Source of the DNA: Sulfitobacter aestuariivivens
GTDB lineage: Bacteria > Pseudomonadota > Alphaproteobacteria > Rhodobacterales > Rhodobacteraceae
DNA length: 64,000 bases
NCBI RefSeq assembly: GCF_014763045.1
Contig: NZ_JACTAG010000002.1
Location: 372,001 to 436,000 of the forward strand
Direction of reading: 5' to 3'
Under the pieces are notes generated by a model. It ran no database searches. It worked only from the letters and a program-made list of their open reading frames with translations, and was not told the DNA's origin. This document shows, piece by piece, positions 17,115 to 24,910 of the stretch. The translations under genes were made by a program, and so were the position numbers. Position 1 is the stretch's first letter; every line of letters starts with the position of its first letter.

Positions 17115-18518
17115 ATGACAGAGATACTGAAATGGAGCGCGGTCGAAACTGTTGCTCACCTCAAAGCAAGGGACGTGAGCGCCCGGGAGGTGACAGAAGC
17201 GCATCTTGCGCGGATCGATGCCGTGAACCCGTCGCTGAACGCGATTGTCGACGATGTGCCGGATGCGATCGACCGGGCCAAGGCAATCGATGCCGGAAAG
17301 ATCGATCCCGGTATCCTGCACGGGGCGCCTGTCACGACAAAAATCAACACGGATCAGAAAGGCCTGGTGAACACCAACGGCCTACCCGCCATGAAGCACA
17401 ACGTCGCCCCAGACGATGCTGCGGTCGTTCGCAACCTTCATGCGGCGGGTGCAGTGGTGGTGGGCCGGACCAATACACCCGAGATGTCCTTGCGCTGGTG
17501 CACCTCCAACCCGCTGCACGGGATCACGCTGAACCCATGGGATGACACCGTCACACCGGGCGGGTCGAGCGGCGGCGCATCTGCAGCACTTGCCGCAGGG
17601 ATTGGCGTGATTGCTCACGGAAACGATTTGGGCGGGTCGGTCCGTTATCCAGCATACTGCTGCGGCCTGGTCGGTCTGCGCCCGTCGCGCGGCCGCATCG
17701 CTAACTACAACCCCTCCGTTCCAGGCGGTCGCGCCCCGATGACCGCCGCCATGGCGGTTCAGGGACCATTGGGCCGCTCGGTTGCGGATGTGCGGCTGGG
17801 GCTTGAGGCCATGCGCGGTTTTGCGGCGGAAGACCCGGCATGGACAGCGGCCTCAGGCAACGGGCGCTTGAAAACCGGGCGGATCGGGGTTGCCACAGAC
17901 TTCTACGAAGATGCCCAGCACCCCACTGTGCGTGACGCAATGGAGCGCGCGGCCCAAGCTGCCAAATCCAGCGGTTGCGACATCATGCCTGTCAAACTGC
18001 CGGACACCGACCGGATCAGTGAACTCTGGGGCCAACTGCTCTTTACCGAAACGGAAGTATTGAGCAAGGCGGATATTGAGACCTATGGCTCTGCCGACCT
18101 GCAACGCTGGCTTGAGACATTCACCACCCAGTTCGGCCTGCTTGACCTCGCCGGCTACATGAACGCGATTGCTGAGCGGTCAGTGTTGCAAAGACGCTGG
18201 GCCAGGATGTTTGAGACGATTGATGCAGTGATCATGCCAACATCGCTGTCACCCCCCTTTGAGAACGACTTCGAATTCAAACACCCCGGACGTGCACATG
18301 AATTCATCGACGCGCAAAAGCCGCTCTATATCGTGAATTTCCTCGGTTTGCCGTCCGTGGCGCTGCCAACCCATGTCGCTGAAGGCTTGCCAAGCGGCGT
18401 CCAGATCGTGGCCCCCATGCACGACGATGACGCGGTCCTTATCCTCGCAGAACTGATCCAAGGGGAACTGGGAAGCATCCTGGGGCATCTGCAAGACCCC
18501 TATCGGATGGTGTCCTGA
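17115..18518 (+). CDS. Amidase, amidase-signature family
   Basis: This 467-residue hydrolase has the Ser-cisSer-Lys triad of the family: Lys76 in APVTTKINTD, the cis-Ser at about 152 in the Gly/Ser-rich GGSSGGASAALAAG, and the nucleophile Ser175 in NDLGGSVRYPA. The start at 17115 is the first ATG beyond the hisD promoter region and has no N-terminal excess. Substrate is not evident; relatives hydrolyse aliphatic or aromatic amides, carbamates or peptides. It lies alone on the plus strand between the hisD and murA blocks, which are neighbours in many related genomes, so it may be a lineage-specific insertion. Confidence 0.92.
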   Translation: MTEILKWSAVETVAHLKARDVSAREVTEAHLARIDAVNPSLNAIVDDVPDAIDRAKAIDAGKIDPGILHGAPVTTKINTDQKGLVNTNGLPAMKHNVAPDDAAVVRNLHAAGAVVVGRTNTPEMSLRWCTSNPLHGITLNPWDDTVTPGGSSGGASAALAAGIGVIAHGNDLGGSVRYPAYCCGLVGLRPSRGRIANYNPSVPGGRAPMTAAMAVQGPLGRSVADVRLGLEAMRGFAAEDPAWTAASGNGRLKTGRIGVATDFYEDAQHPTVRDAMERAAQAAKSSGCDIMPVKLPDTDRISELWGQLLFTETEVLSKADIETYGSADLQRWLETFTTQFGLLDLAGYMNAIAERSVLQRRWARMFETIDAVIMPTSLSPPFENDFEFKHPGRAHEFIDAQKPLYIVNFLGLPSVALPTHVAEGLPSGVQIVAPMHDDDAVLILAELIQGELGSILGHLQDPYRMVS

Positions 18519-18816
18519 TCCCAACCCGGGCGCAGAGGTATTTGAAAAAGGGTGAAATCCAGGGGGTTCACTCTTTCTTAACTTTGAACCGCTCTACTGA
18601 TGCGGCGGTACAGGCTGAGGAGCCGATGACCGCAAAGGGTGAAAACGCGCCAGTTGATTCGGTTGTAGCGGGGTGAATTGGCGCGTTTTCCGCCCCCCCC
18701 TTTCACCCTTTTTCAAATACCTTTTCGCACGTCAAACACGCACGCACCGCACGCGATTACTGGCTCAGGTCACATCCAGTATCAAGAATGTCGTGCGGCG
18801 CAGCCGCTCCGCCGGA
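18519..18816. repeat. Nested inverted repeats built from a dispersed 22-bp intergenic motif
   Basis: A perfect 22-bp inverted repeat (motif beginning AGGTATTTGAAAAAGGG) has its arms at 18536-18557 and 18701-18722. Inside it is a second perfect 12-bp inverted repeat GAAAACGCGCCA at 18641-18652 / 18679-18690, with a 26-base loop. The same motif occurs at 36651-36672 and, as a variant, at 41265-41287. The arms sit downstream of the convergent amidase and DUF2948 genes, each oriented with its own gene, which suggests paired 3' end signals rather than one mobile unit. No T-tract typical of intrinsic terminators follows. Confidence 0.75.
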
Positions 18817-19287
18817 TCACGCCGGATGGTTCGGTAATTTCCCGGAGGGTGCGACATAAGGCTTGGTGACGTCTTTCAAGGTGACATCCAGCGCTTCGAC
18901 ACTCACCCGCAACGCGCCGTCACCGGCCAGAGTCAGAGTAATATGCCCTGACGGCGCATCCGTCTCTTCAAAATCCAAAGCCAACAGGGACAAGACGATA
19001 TCCGCATCGCCCTTCGTCACGCCCTGGCTCGCCACTTTCTGAACGTTGGATATGACAAGCACAGACTGCACGCGCTCAGGCGCATGCCGCGTTCTGCCCG
19101 GGTCTTCCCAGCGCACGCGGTTGAGAAAGAGAGCAAACCGGCCCCCCTTGGCATCCCAGGTCATTTCCGAGGCAGGAAAAACCGCGTCCTGACTCAGGGC
19201 CGAAACAATCTTCAGATCCTCGATATCCAGGGCACCAAGGTTCAGCGGCGCCTCACGGCCATCCTCGAAACGCGCATCATCGCTCAT
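18817..19287 (-). CDS. DUF2948 family protein
   Basis: This 156-residue protein of unknown function fits DUF2948 along its length, with [20 protein letters not shown] near the start and [12 protein letters not shown] in the middle. The family is confined mainly to Alphaproteobacteria and almost always follows murA. Here its start overlaps the murA stop by 4 bp, so the two are translationally coupled. No catalytic motifs, signal peptide or membrane segment are seen. Confidence 0.93.
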   Translation of the reverse strand: MSDDARFEDGREAPLNLGALDIEDLKIVSALSQDAVFPASEMTWDAKGGRFALFLNRVRWEDPGRTRHAPERVQSVLVISNVQKVASQGVTKGDADIVLSLLALDFEETDAPSGHITLTLAGDGALRVSVEALDVTLKDVTKPYVAPSGKLPNHPA

Positions 19288-20555
19288 CGGTCCTTGACCC
19301 TTTCGATATCGGCACCAATGCCGGACAATTTCGAAACCACATGTTCATAGCCGCGGTCGAGGTGATACACCCGCGCTACGCGCGTCTCGCCTTCCGCGGC
19401 CATGCCCGCAAGGATCAGCGACACGGAGGCACGCAAGTCCGTCGCCATCACCGGAGCCCCCTTCAGACGCGCAACCCCTCTGACGGTTGCTGTCCCGCCA
19501 TGGACTTCGATATCGGCGCCCATGCGCTCCAGCTCAGGGGCGTGCATGAACCTGTTCTCGAATATTTTCTCTTCCAGAACCGACGTCCCTTCAGCCGTGC
19601 ACAAAAGCGCCATCATCTGCGCCTGCAGATCAGTTGGAAAGCCGGGAAAGGGTGCTGTGGTCACATCCACCGCGCTGATCCGGCCATTCTTGCGCGCGAC
19701 CTTGAGCCCGTCTTGCGTCTGGGTCACGGAGACACCGGCGGCGTCAAGTTTTTCACAAAAGGCCTCCAGCAGGTCGATGCGCCCGCCCAGACACTCGACC
19801 TCGCCACCGCAAATCGCCGGGGCCAGCATGTAAGTGCCCAGTTCAATCCGGTCCGTCACCACGCGGTGGGTCGCCCCATGCAGCCGATCCACACCCTGCA
19901 CCGTGATCGTCGACGTACCATCACCGTCGATTTGCGCCCCCATCGCCCGCAAGCAATCCGCCAGGTCCACGATTTCCGGCTCGCGCGCAGCATTATTGAT
20001 CTGGGTTGTCCCCTTGGCGAGCGTGGCAGCCATCAGTATATTCTCCGTCGCCCCGACAGACGCGAAAGGAAAATCGATCACGGCCCCTTTCAGTTTGCCG
20101 CCATCGGCCTTGGCATGCAGATATCCGTCGCGCAGATCGATCTCGGCGCCCATTTTCGCCAACCCATCGGTGTGAATGTCCATCGGTCGCGCGCCGATTG
20201 CACATCCGCCCGGCAGTGAAACCTCCGCATGGCCCTCGCGCGCCAGCAAGGGCCCCAGCACAAGGTTGGACGCCCGCATCTTGCGCACGATGTCGTACTC
20301 AGCCCGCGTGTTGATATGGCCGTGGGTCGACATGGCCAGCACCTGACCGTCCTGCAGCGACGTGACTTCCGCCCCCAGCGAGCCCAGCAGTTGCGTCATG
20401 GTGCGGATATCGCTCAGCCGTGGCGCATTGGTCAGCGTCAGCGGCTCATCGCTGAGCAAGGTCGCAGGCATCAGCGTCAGGCACGCATTCTTGGCACCCG
20501 CGATGGGGATCTGCCCGTTCAGCGCTTTGCCCCCCTGAACGACAATACTATCCAT
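19284..20555 (-). CDS. murA: UDP-N-acetylglucosamine 1-carboxyvinyltransferase
   Basis: MurA transfers enolpyruvate from PEP to UDP-GlcNAc, the first committed step of peptidoglycan synthesis and the target of fosfomycin. The 423-residue protein has the substrate lysine Lys22 (AGAKNACL) and the fosfomycin-sensitive Cys118 ([13 protein letters not shown]), then the inside-out alpha/beta barrel repeats. The start at 20555 (MDSIVVQGG) gives the standard N terminus. The small upstream gene overlaps it by 8 bp. Confidence 0.98.
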   Translation of the reverse strand: MDSIVVQGGKALNGQIPIAGAKNACLTLMPATLLSDEPLTLTNAPRLSDIRTMTQLLGSLGAEVTSLQDGQVLAMSTHGHINTRAEYDIVRKMRASNLVLGPLLAREGHAEVSLPGGCAIGARPMDIHTDGLAKMGAEIDLRDGYLHAKADGGKLKGAVIDFPFASVGATENILMAATLAKGTTQINNAAREPEIVDLADCLRAMGAQIDGDGTSTITVQGVDRLHGATHRVVTDRIELGTYMLAPAICGGEVECLGGRIDLLEAFCEKLDAAGVSVTQTQDGLKVARKNGRISAVDVTTAPFPGFPTDLQAQMMALLCTAEGTSVLEEKIFENRFMHAPELERMGADIEVHGGTATVRGVARLKGAPVMATDLRASVSLILAGMAAEGETRVARVYHLDRGYEHVVSKLSGIGADIERVKDR

Positions 20556-20730
20556 GCTCGTTGCCTCTCTTTTCGGGGCCTTCGCCCTCTGGTTCCGCCT
20601 GGGTCGCGCTTTTGCGCGCACGGGCCTGCGCCTTGCGCCGCGCCATATTCGCCTTGAGCGCCGCCTTCAACCGTTCGTCTCGTGTCTGACGCTTCTTTTC
20701 GGGCGGTCTGGATGCGCTGCGATCTGCCAT
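20548..20730 (-). CDS. Small basic protein upstream of murA
   Basis: This 60-residue, strongly basic, low-complexity protein has a central helix rich in Lys, Arg and Ala ([20 protein letters not shown]). It ends 8 bp inside murA, an arrangement favouring translational coupling. Similar short basic proteins sit before murA in other Rhodobacteraceae, which supports a real gene, but no function can be assigned. RNA or nucleoid binding would fit the charge but is a guess. Confidence 0.7.
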   Translation of the reverse strand: MADRSASRPPEKKRQTRDERLKAALKANMARRKAQARARKSATQAEPEGEGPEKRGNEHG

Positions 20731-20816
20731 GGCGCCTGTCTATCTCAGGGTGCCGGAAGGGTCCAGATTAGGGTTGCACGAAGGCTGCTTTGCGTCTAAT
20801 CAGCCGCCACATCGGC

Positions 20817-20891
<75 letters not shown>

Positions 20892-21101
20892 CTATAGCAG
20901 GCTAACAGCTTAAATTTACCAGAAGAATTTCAACTAATTGCGAGACCACCAGATGGTCCGCATATATTGATTGCGGGAGCACGAGCTGCCTCGATCCACT
21001 TGGATAAGTTTCGAGAGGCGGAAATTCCTACTTGTCTTGAGTGAATTGCAGTCTACCAAGATGACTGACGACCGTAGCTAGAAACCCCCGGTATCTGAGG
21101 A
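20892..21101 (+). other. AT-richer spacer after tRNA-Thr with a possible coding remnant
   Basis: From about 20903 to the TGA near 21042 the plus strand reads as a plausible 45-codon protein fragment (PEEFQLIARPPDGPHIL and AGARAASIHLDKFREAE). It has no ATG at its head and no homologue that I recognise, so it may be the decayed end of a gene. Nothing else is recognised here. Confidence 0.25.
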
Positions 21102-21329
21102 GTGTCTAGGCTGATCGCGTATTTTTGCGATTGGACATTGCGAAACCGGCTTGGTTTTGCTGCAGCGATCTGCATGCTCACAATGAGCGTGGGAATGTCG
21201 CCGGCTTATGAATATGCTCGAAAGAGGGGCTGGTCTCGGCGCTATTTGGATGCAGCTGTGTCGGGCCTTGTCTGGGTGAGCTGGGCGCTGCTCGAGACAG
21301 TGTTTTTTGATCATCTTGGCAACATCTGA
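21102..21329 (+). CDS. Possible small membrane protein (hypothetical)
   Basis: This 75-codon frame opens with GTG just after a purine-rich GAGGA that is too close for an ideal ribosome site. The translation has two moderately hydrophobic stretches (GFAAAICMLTMSVGM and SGLVWVSWALLETVFF), suggesting two membrane helices. No family is recognised and codon use is unlike the strong GC3 pattern of neighbouring genes. It may be a real small gene on a transferred segment or a chance frame. Confidence 0.35.
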   Translation: MSRLIAYFCDWTLRNRLGFAAAICMLTMSVGMSPAYEYARKRGWSRRYLDAAVSGLVWVSWALLETVFFDHLGNI

Positions 21330-21590
21330 TTTCAGTACGATCCAGACCAATGAGTGACGCGAACCTACGAGAGCTCATGGGTTTGGTCTTGAGGACGTGC
21401 AGGATGGGCTTCGACAGCGGCCCAAACCCTTCGAACTACGCCAAGTTTAGGTGCGCCTTTTCACTCGTTCAGCATCCCGCCGGTCATCGCCCTCAAATTG
21501 AGAGTCCCCTCACCTCGTTGAGAGCGACGCTTTGGAAAACGGTTAAAAATCAAGATCTTGTCGATTCTCAATCCCTGCGGGTGCGGGTTA

Positions 21591-21616
21591 GGTTTGGGTG
21601 GTATGCCACCCGAACC
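21591..21616 (-). terminator. Stem-loop immediately after the fibre-like gene
   Basis: GGTT-x-GGGTGG (21591-21601) pairs with CCACCC-x-AACC (21606-21616) around a TATG loop, two bases beyond the stop codon at 21619-21621 on the minus strand. The ten paired bases make a stable hairpin. The minus-strand sequence after it is not T-rich, so it is a 3' end hairpin or a weak terminator rather than a textbook one. The remaining 21330-21590 holds no convincing gene. Confidence 0.45.
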
Positions 21617-21618
21617 CC

Positions 21619-22794
21619 TTATTGTGTTTCAAGCCTCTCCAGCCGCGCCATCAGGGCGGCTTGCTGTGTCATCAGGGCCGCGATCTGATCAGCTTGCATG
21701 GTGATCTGTTCCTGCTGCTGGCCAATAAAAATATGCGCGTGCTCCAGTTCGTTCAGCATCCGTCCCATCTTGTCGGTTACGTTAAACGGTCCATCTTCGG
21801 GCGTGGGGCCGACATTGGGCAGATAGCCGTTTTCCCACATCGCGGCGTTGTGTTCGGCGATGCTTGGCAATGCATAATCGGCCTCAAACACGCGGTCACA
21901 GCCGACTGAGCAAGAGCCGTCTGTGGTCAACGTGCCGCTGATGGTCATGTTACCGTTCGCGTCGAGCAGCATCTCAGGACCCGCAGGGGAGGTGGTCACG
22001 CGGAAAGTGCCGCCCTGGTTCTGGAAGTTCCATCTGCGGCCTGTGCCGTGGGCGTCGACGATGGAAGTGTCCTCCAGCGTGAAAAACGTAATCCCGTTAT
22101 TGCGCAGGGTCATCTGACCGAGGGTGCCAGCACCTGTGTCTTCGATCAGCAGAGAGGCGGTGTTGTCGGTGCGACGAACATGCAAAGGAGCAGACGCTGA
22201 CGACACACCCATACCGACATTGCCGGTGTCGTTGATCCGAAACGCGTTGTTCGGCGCGCCATTAGCGATGACAAAGGGAAGCGAGGGCCCCGCTTTCATG
22301 TCGAACAGGGCAAGACCAGACGATCCGACATTCATTAGCCATTCTGGCGTCGCGCCGTTGGTTGCCTCAATCCGAATGCCGGGTGACCCGGGACCAACGA
22401 TGTGAATATCGGACTCTGGAATAACCGTGCCAATCCCAATTTCTCCAGCCGCGTCGATCACAAACGCGCTCGTTGGCGCGTCTTGGTGCATGATGAAAGG
22501 CGTGAAGCCAGTAGCGTCGTTTCTGATCGAAAAACTGTCGAAGAAGCCGACGTCATTGTCGCCCTTGATGCGCCACCTATTGCCAGCAGTCGTGCTGGTA
22601 TCAAAGAACAGGATCTCGGGGTTTGTGCTGCGGATCTTGATGTCTTCACCATTGAAGGACTCCCCGTCGACACAGGTGCTTGAGCCGACGCAGATATCAC
22701 GCGTGACGATCAGATCGTCGGTGATCACCTGATCGGCCAAAAGTGGCGTGGTTTGCAGGCAGAGGGCAAAGGCAGGCATGAGATAGCGCATCAT
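21619..22794 (-). CDS. Secreted phage-tail-fibre-like protein with C-terminal coiled coil
   Basis: This 391-residue protein has a signal peptide (MRYLMPAFALCLQTTPLLADQ). It then has repeated short strands of the type often seen in tail fibres and trimeric beta-structured proteins (SAFVIDAAGEIGIGT, NNAFRINDTGNVGMG, EMLLDANGNMTISG). The C-terminal region has YALPSIAEHNAAMWENGYLP, followed by a heptad-like coiled coil (residues ~350-391). The layout resembles fibre proteins that end in an S74-type chaperone, but the peptidase Ser-Lys motif was not recognised. Probably a surface or exported trimer. Four Cys in two pairs (VGSSTCVDG, GSCSVGCD) may form disulfides. Confidence 0.72.
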   Translation of the reverse strand: MMRYLMPAFALCLQTTPLLADQVITDDLIVTRDICVGSSTCVDGESFNGEDIKIRSTNPEILFFDTSTTAGNRWRIKGDNDVGFFDSFSIRNDATGFTPFIMHQDAPTSAFVIDAAGEIGIGTVIPESDIHIVGPGSPGIRIEATNGATPEWLMNVGSSGLALFDMKAGPSLPFVIANGAPNNAFRINDTGNVGMGVSSASAPLHVRRTDNTASLLIEDTGAGTLGQMTLRNNGITFFTLEDTSIVDAHGTGRRWNFQNQGGTFRVTTSPAGPEMLLDANGNMTISGTLTTDGSCSVGCDRVFEADYALPSIAEHNAAMWENGYLPNVGPTPEDGPFNVTDKMGRMLNELEHAHIFIGQQQEQITMQADQIAALMTQQAALMARLERLETQ

Positions 22795-23221
22795 GAAACG
22801 TACTCCTTCTGGAGATAAGATGAGGTCAAGTGGTAAAAATCAGGGATTGCTGCGGTCACTTATCGTACGTACGCAAGTGTGCCGCTCCTTTGCTCCTGCG
22901 TCAACGTGCCGCCAAGTTTGTCGGCTGGCGTTCCAGCCGTGCCTACATCGAAACCATTTCGGTTCCGACCTGTTTTTATTGACGGTTTCAAGCTGCCCAA
23001 GGTGTCTGGCACAGTCATCTTTCGTGCGAAAAGTCGCTGATGGAATCGGGCCATTTTGCCCAAACGATGGTCGCCTTTTGCCGGATGTCACCTTTCAGGG
23101 CTACGGAGATCGCGGAAGAGGTCACGCTGAATTCGAAGAACCACCTTGCGCCAACGGCTAAGGCTCAGACCAATGCGGGTTACATCAATCTAGCGACTTC
23201 ATTTTGGACTGATCTGGTGGG
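22795..23221. other. Gene-poor spacer upstream of the fibre-like gene
   Basis: These 427 bp should hold the promoter of the secreted fibre-like gene on the minus strand. Open frames exist on both strands but none has a recognisable domain, a good ribosome site or the local codon bias. No inverted repeats typical of an insertion sequence were seen. Confidence 0.4.
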
Positions 23222-23398
23222 TTAGTGCAGCAGATTCAGGGCGATGGTGCCCAGACAGATTACAATGCACATAAGATCGAACATCGGGCCGCGGTTTTCC
23301 TCCCACTTGACGCGCATTTGACGCTTCAAGCGGAAGGAGAAACTATTCTGAAGGCCGACGGGCAACACGTCAAACTCATCACTACAAACGTAAAACAT
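23222..23398 (-). CDS. Tiny membrane protein of 58 residues (hypothetical)
   Basis: On the minus strand an ATG at 23396-23398 opens a 58-codon frame ending TAA at 23222-23224. The translation has a charged middle (FRLKRQMRVKWEENRGP) and a C-terminal hydrophobic helix (MFDLMCIVICLGTIALNLLH), typical of single-pass small membrane proteins. The first ATG is only two bases downstream of the T-tract of a strong intrinsic terminator and has no ribosome site. Translation may therefore start at an internal ATG (residue 28, base 23317), or the frame may be the end of a broken gene. Confidence 0.45.
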   Translation of the reverse strand: MFYVCSDEFDVLPVGLQNSFSFRLKRQMRVKWEENRGPMFDLMCIVICLGTIALNLLH

Positions 23399-23400
23399 TG

Positions 23401-23443
23401 AAAAAACTAAAAAAATGGGCCAAGCCTTTAATGTGCTTGGCCC
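23401..23443 (-). terminator. Strong rho-independent terminator
   Basis: Read on the minus strand, a perfect 9-bp stem GGGCCAAGC/GCTTGGCCC (23443-23435 with 23425-23417) and a 9-base loop are followed at once by a T-rich tract over 23416-23401. It probably ends transcripts running out of the mnh antiporter operon 320 bp upstream, or a small unannotated transcript. It lies directly before the start of a 58-codon frame, so it could also act as an attenuator. Confidence 0.85.
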
Positions 23444-23762
23444 GTTACTCGTTAATTTCCGGTGACTTCCGAACTAATGGTTTTGGTTGGAACCGGACAC
23501 TCGCTTCTGAAACCAAGATGCGGAATCTACCGGATTCAAACAATTGTCTAAAAATGAAATGTTCGGTCATAAAAATGCACCATTGACGGGTGATTGGTTT
23601 AGCAACACAACTAGAAACAGTATTGACACGAGGGCATGATTGTCCACAATTTGGCAATCGCTATCGCTAACATTCTTAACGAGTATTAACGCTTCAAATT
23701 TGGCGGCGTCGCTGGCTTGGAAACAGTCTTTTCTGAAACAAAGCGTTTCCAATCAAGTGATT
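23444..23762. other. AT-rich 3' region of the mnh operon with an inverted repeat
   Basis: This 319-bp stretch is much more AT-rich than its flanks. TTGGAAAC (23717-23724) and GTTTCCAA (23745-23752) form an 8-bp inverted repeat just downstream of the mnhG stop, without a T-tract. Short minus-strand frames exist but have no recognisable product. It probably forms a long 3' untranslated region ending at the terminator at 23401-23443. Confidence 0.4.
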
Positions 23763-24128
23763 CTATTGCGACTCGCCTTCGGGCGAATCCAGCGTCGACC
23801 AGGTGCTGTCGCGGGGTGGCGCAGGCGGTGTGTCGCAGGCCCGACGGTGAATATTGACCTTGGCAATGAAGTGGGCCGAGATCGGCGCGGTCACAAAAAG
23901 AAACGCCATGATCAACAGCTCATGGATGGATGTATCGCCGGATATGAAAGTGTCGATCATCGATCCCAGCAGCAGCATGCCAATTCCTACGGTGCCCACC
24001 TTTGTCGGCGCGTGAAGCCGGGTCATGGAATCGTTGAACTTGAGAAGACCGATTGCGCCCACCAGCACAAAGCCCGATCCAACCAGCAGCGAAAGTGCTG
24101 CGGCGTAGGTTGCGATGATGTCGATCAT
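23763..24128 (-). CDS. mnhG: Monovalent cation/proton antiporter subunit G
   Basis: This 121-residue protein matches the MnhG/PhaG/MrpG subunit, with GFVLVGAIGLLKFNDSMTRLHAPTKVGTVG forming the first helix, loop and second helix, and a third helix ending LFVTAPISAHFIAK. The C-terminal 35 residues are hydrophilic and Pro/Thr rich, longer than in many relatives. The gene is last in the operon and overlaps mnhF by 4 bp. The subunit is needed for assembly of the Na+/H+ antiporter complex in the inner membrane. Confidence 0.95.
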   Translation of the reverse strand: MIDIIATYAAALSLLVGSGFVLVGAIGLLKFNDSMTRLHAPTKVGTVGIGMLLLGSMIDTFISGDTSIHELLIMAFLFVTAPISAHFIAKVNIHRRACDTPPAPPRDSTWSTLDSPEGESQ

Positions 24129-24412
24129 TCGATGATATCTCCCCGCAGAACAAAGCGCGCCAGCGCCACGGTAGACACAAAGCCCAGCATCGCGATCAGC
24201 AGCGAGACTTCAAAGTAGATCTGGATGCCCTGATGGATGCCCAGCACCACCACCAGCCCCAGACCGTTGATCACCATCGTATCCAGCGCCAGAATGCGAT
24301 CCCCGACTGTGGGGCCCAGCACCAGCCGGATCATCGACATGATCTGCCCCAGCGCCAGCGCCAAAAAGGCGATGATCAGGGCGATTTCCATTACTCCGGT
24401 CGCGGCGGTCAT
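24125..24412 (-). CDS. mnhF: Monovalent cation/proton antiporter subunit F
   Basis: This 95-residue, three-helix protein of the MnhF/PhaF family contains the characteristic VLGPTVGDRILALDTM motif between helices 1 and 2. It overlaps mnhG and mnhE by 4 bp each, so the three are translationally coupled. In some bacteria MrpF alone can export bile salts or sodium. Here it is one part of a full antiporter set. Confidence 0.96.
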   Translation of the reverse strand: MTAATGVMEIALIIAFLALALGQIMSMIRLVLGPTVGDRILALDTMVINGLGLVVVLGIHQGIQIYFEVSLLIAMLGFVSTVALARFVLRGDIIE

Positions 24413-24909
24413 ACGAAAATCTCCAGCAGGCGGCGTTCATAGCGTGTCTTGATTTCGTCCCGCACGCCGTCGGGGTCGTCAGTGTGTAGCACATGCACCA
24501 GCAGGCTATGACCTTCATCGCTGAGGTCCGCGGACACAGTGCCCGGTGTCAGCGTGATGGTACCGGCCAGCACGGTGATCGCCTCAGGTTGTCGCAGTTC
24601 GAGCGGAATGACGATCCAGGCGGGCTTGAGCTTGGCATTGGGGACAGAGATCACGATCCAGGCGACCTGCACGTTGGCCACCATGATGTCCCACATCACC
24701 ATGAGGCTATAGCTGACCATCTTTCCCAATCGGAACCCTTTTGGCGTGTCCGGCCACCAAACGGATGTCATCCATGGAATGACAACGCCAAGGATAATCC
24801 CAAAAACGACCATGCCTGCAGTGATATCGTTTTGCAAAAGCACCCAAACGACAGCCAGGATCAGGGTCAGCAGCGGATGCGGCAACAGCCAGCGGTAAGC
24901 GCGCGTCAT
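24409..24909 (-). CDS. mnhE: Monovalent cation/proton antiporter subunit E
   Basis: This 166-residue subunit starts at 24909 (MTRAYRWLLPHPLLTLIL), one base after the mnhD stop; the frame is open further upstream but that part overlaps mnhD. Two N-terminal membrane helices are followed by a cytoplasmic domain with ITLTPGTVSADLSDEGHSL, the MnhE signature, and VHVLHTDDPD near the end. Confidence 0.95.
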   Translation of the reverse strand: MTRAYRWLLPHPLLTLILAVVWVLLQNDITAGMVVFGIILGVVIPWMTSVWWPDTPKGFRLGKMVSYSLMVMWDIMVANVQVAWIVISVPNAKLKPAWIVIPLELRQPEAITVLAGTITLTPGTVSADLSDEGHSLLVHVLHTDDPDGVRDEIKTRYERRLLEIFV

Positions 24910-24910
24910 G

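Noticed and set aside
22840-23091. 83-codon minus-strand frame upstream of the fibre-like gene
   Set aside because: No ribosome site, domain or codon bias; probably chance.
23717-23752. Inverted repeat downstream of mnhG as a terminator
   Set aside because: The 8-bp arms have no following T-tract; the true terminator appears to be at 23401-23443.
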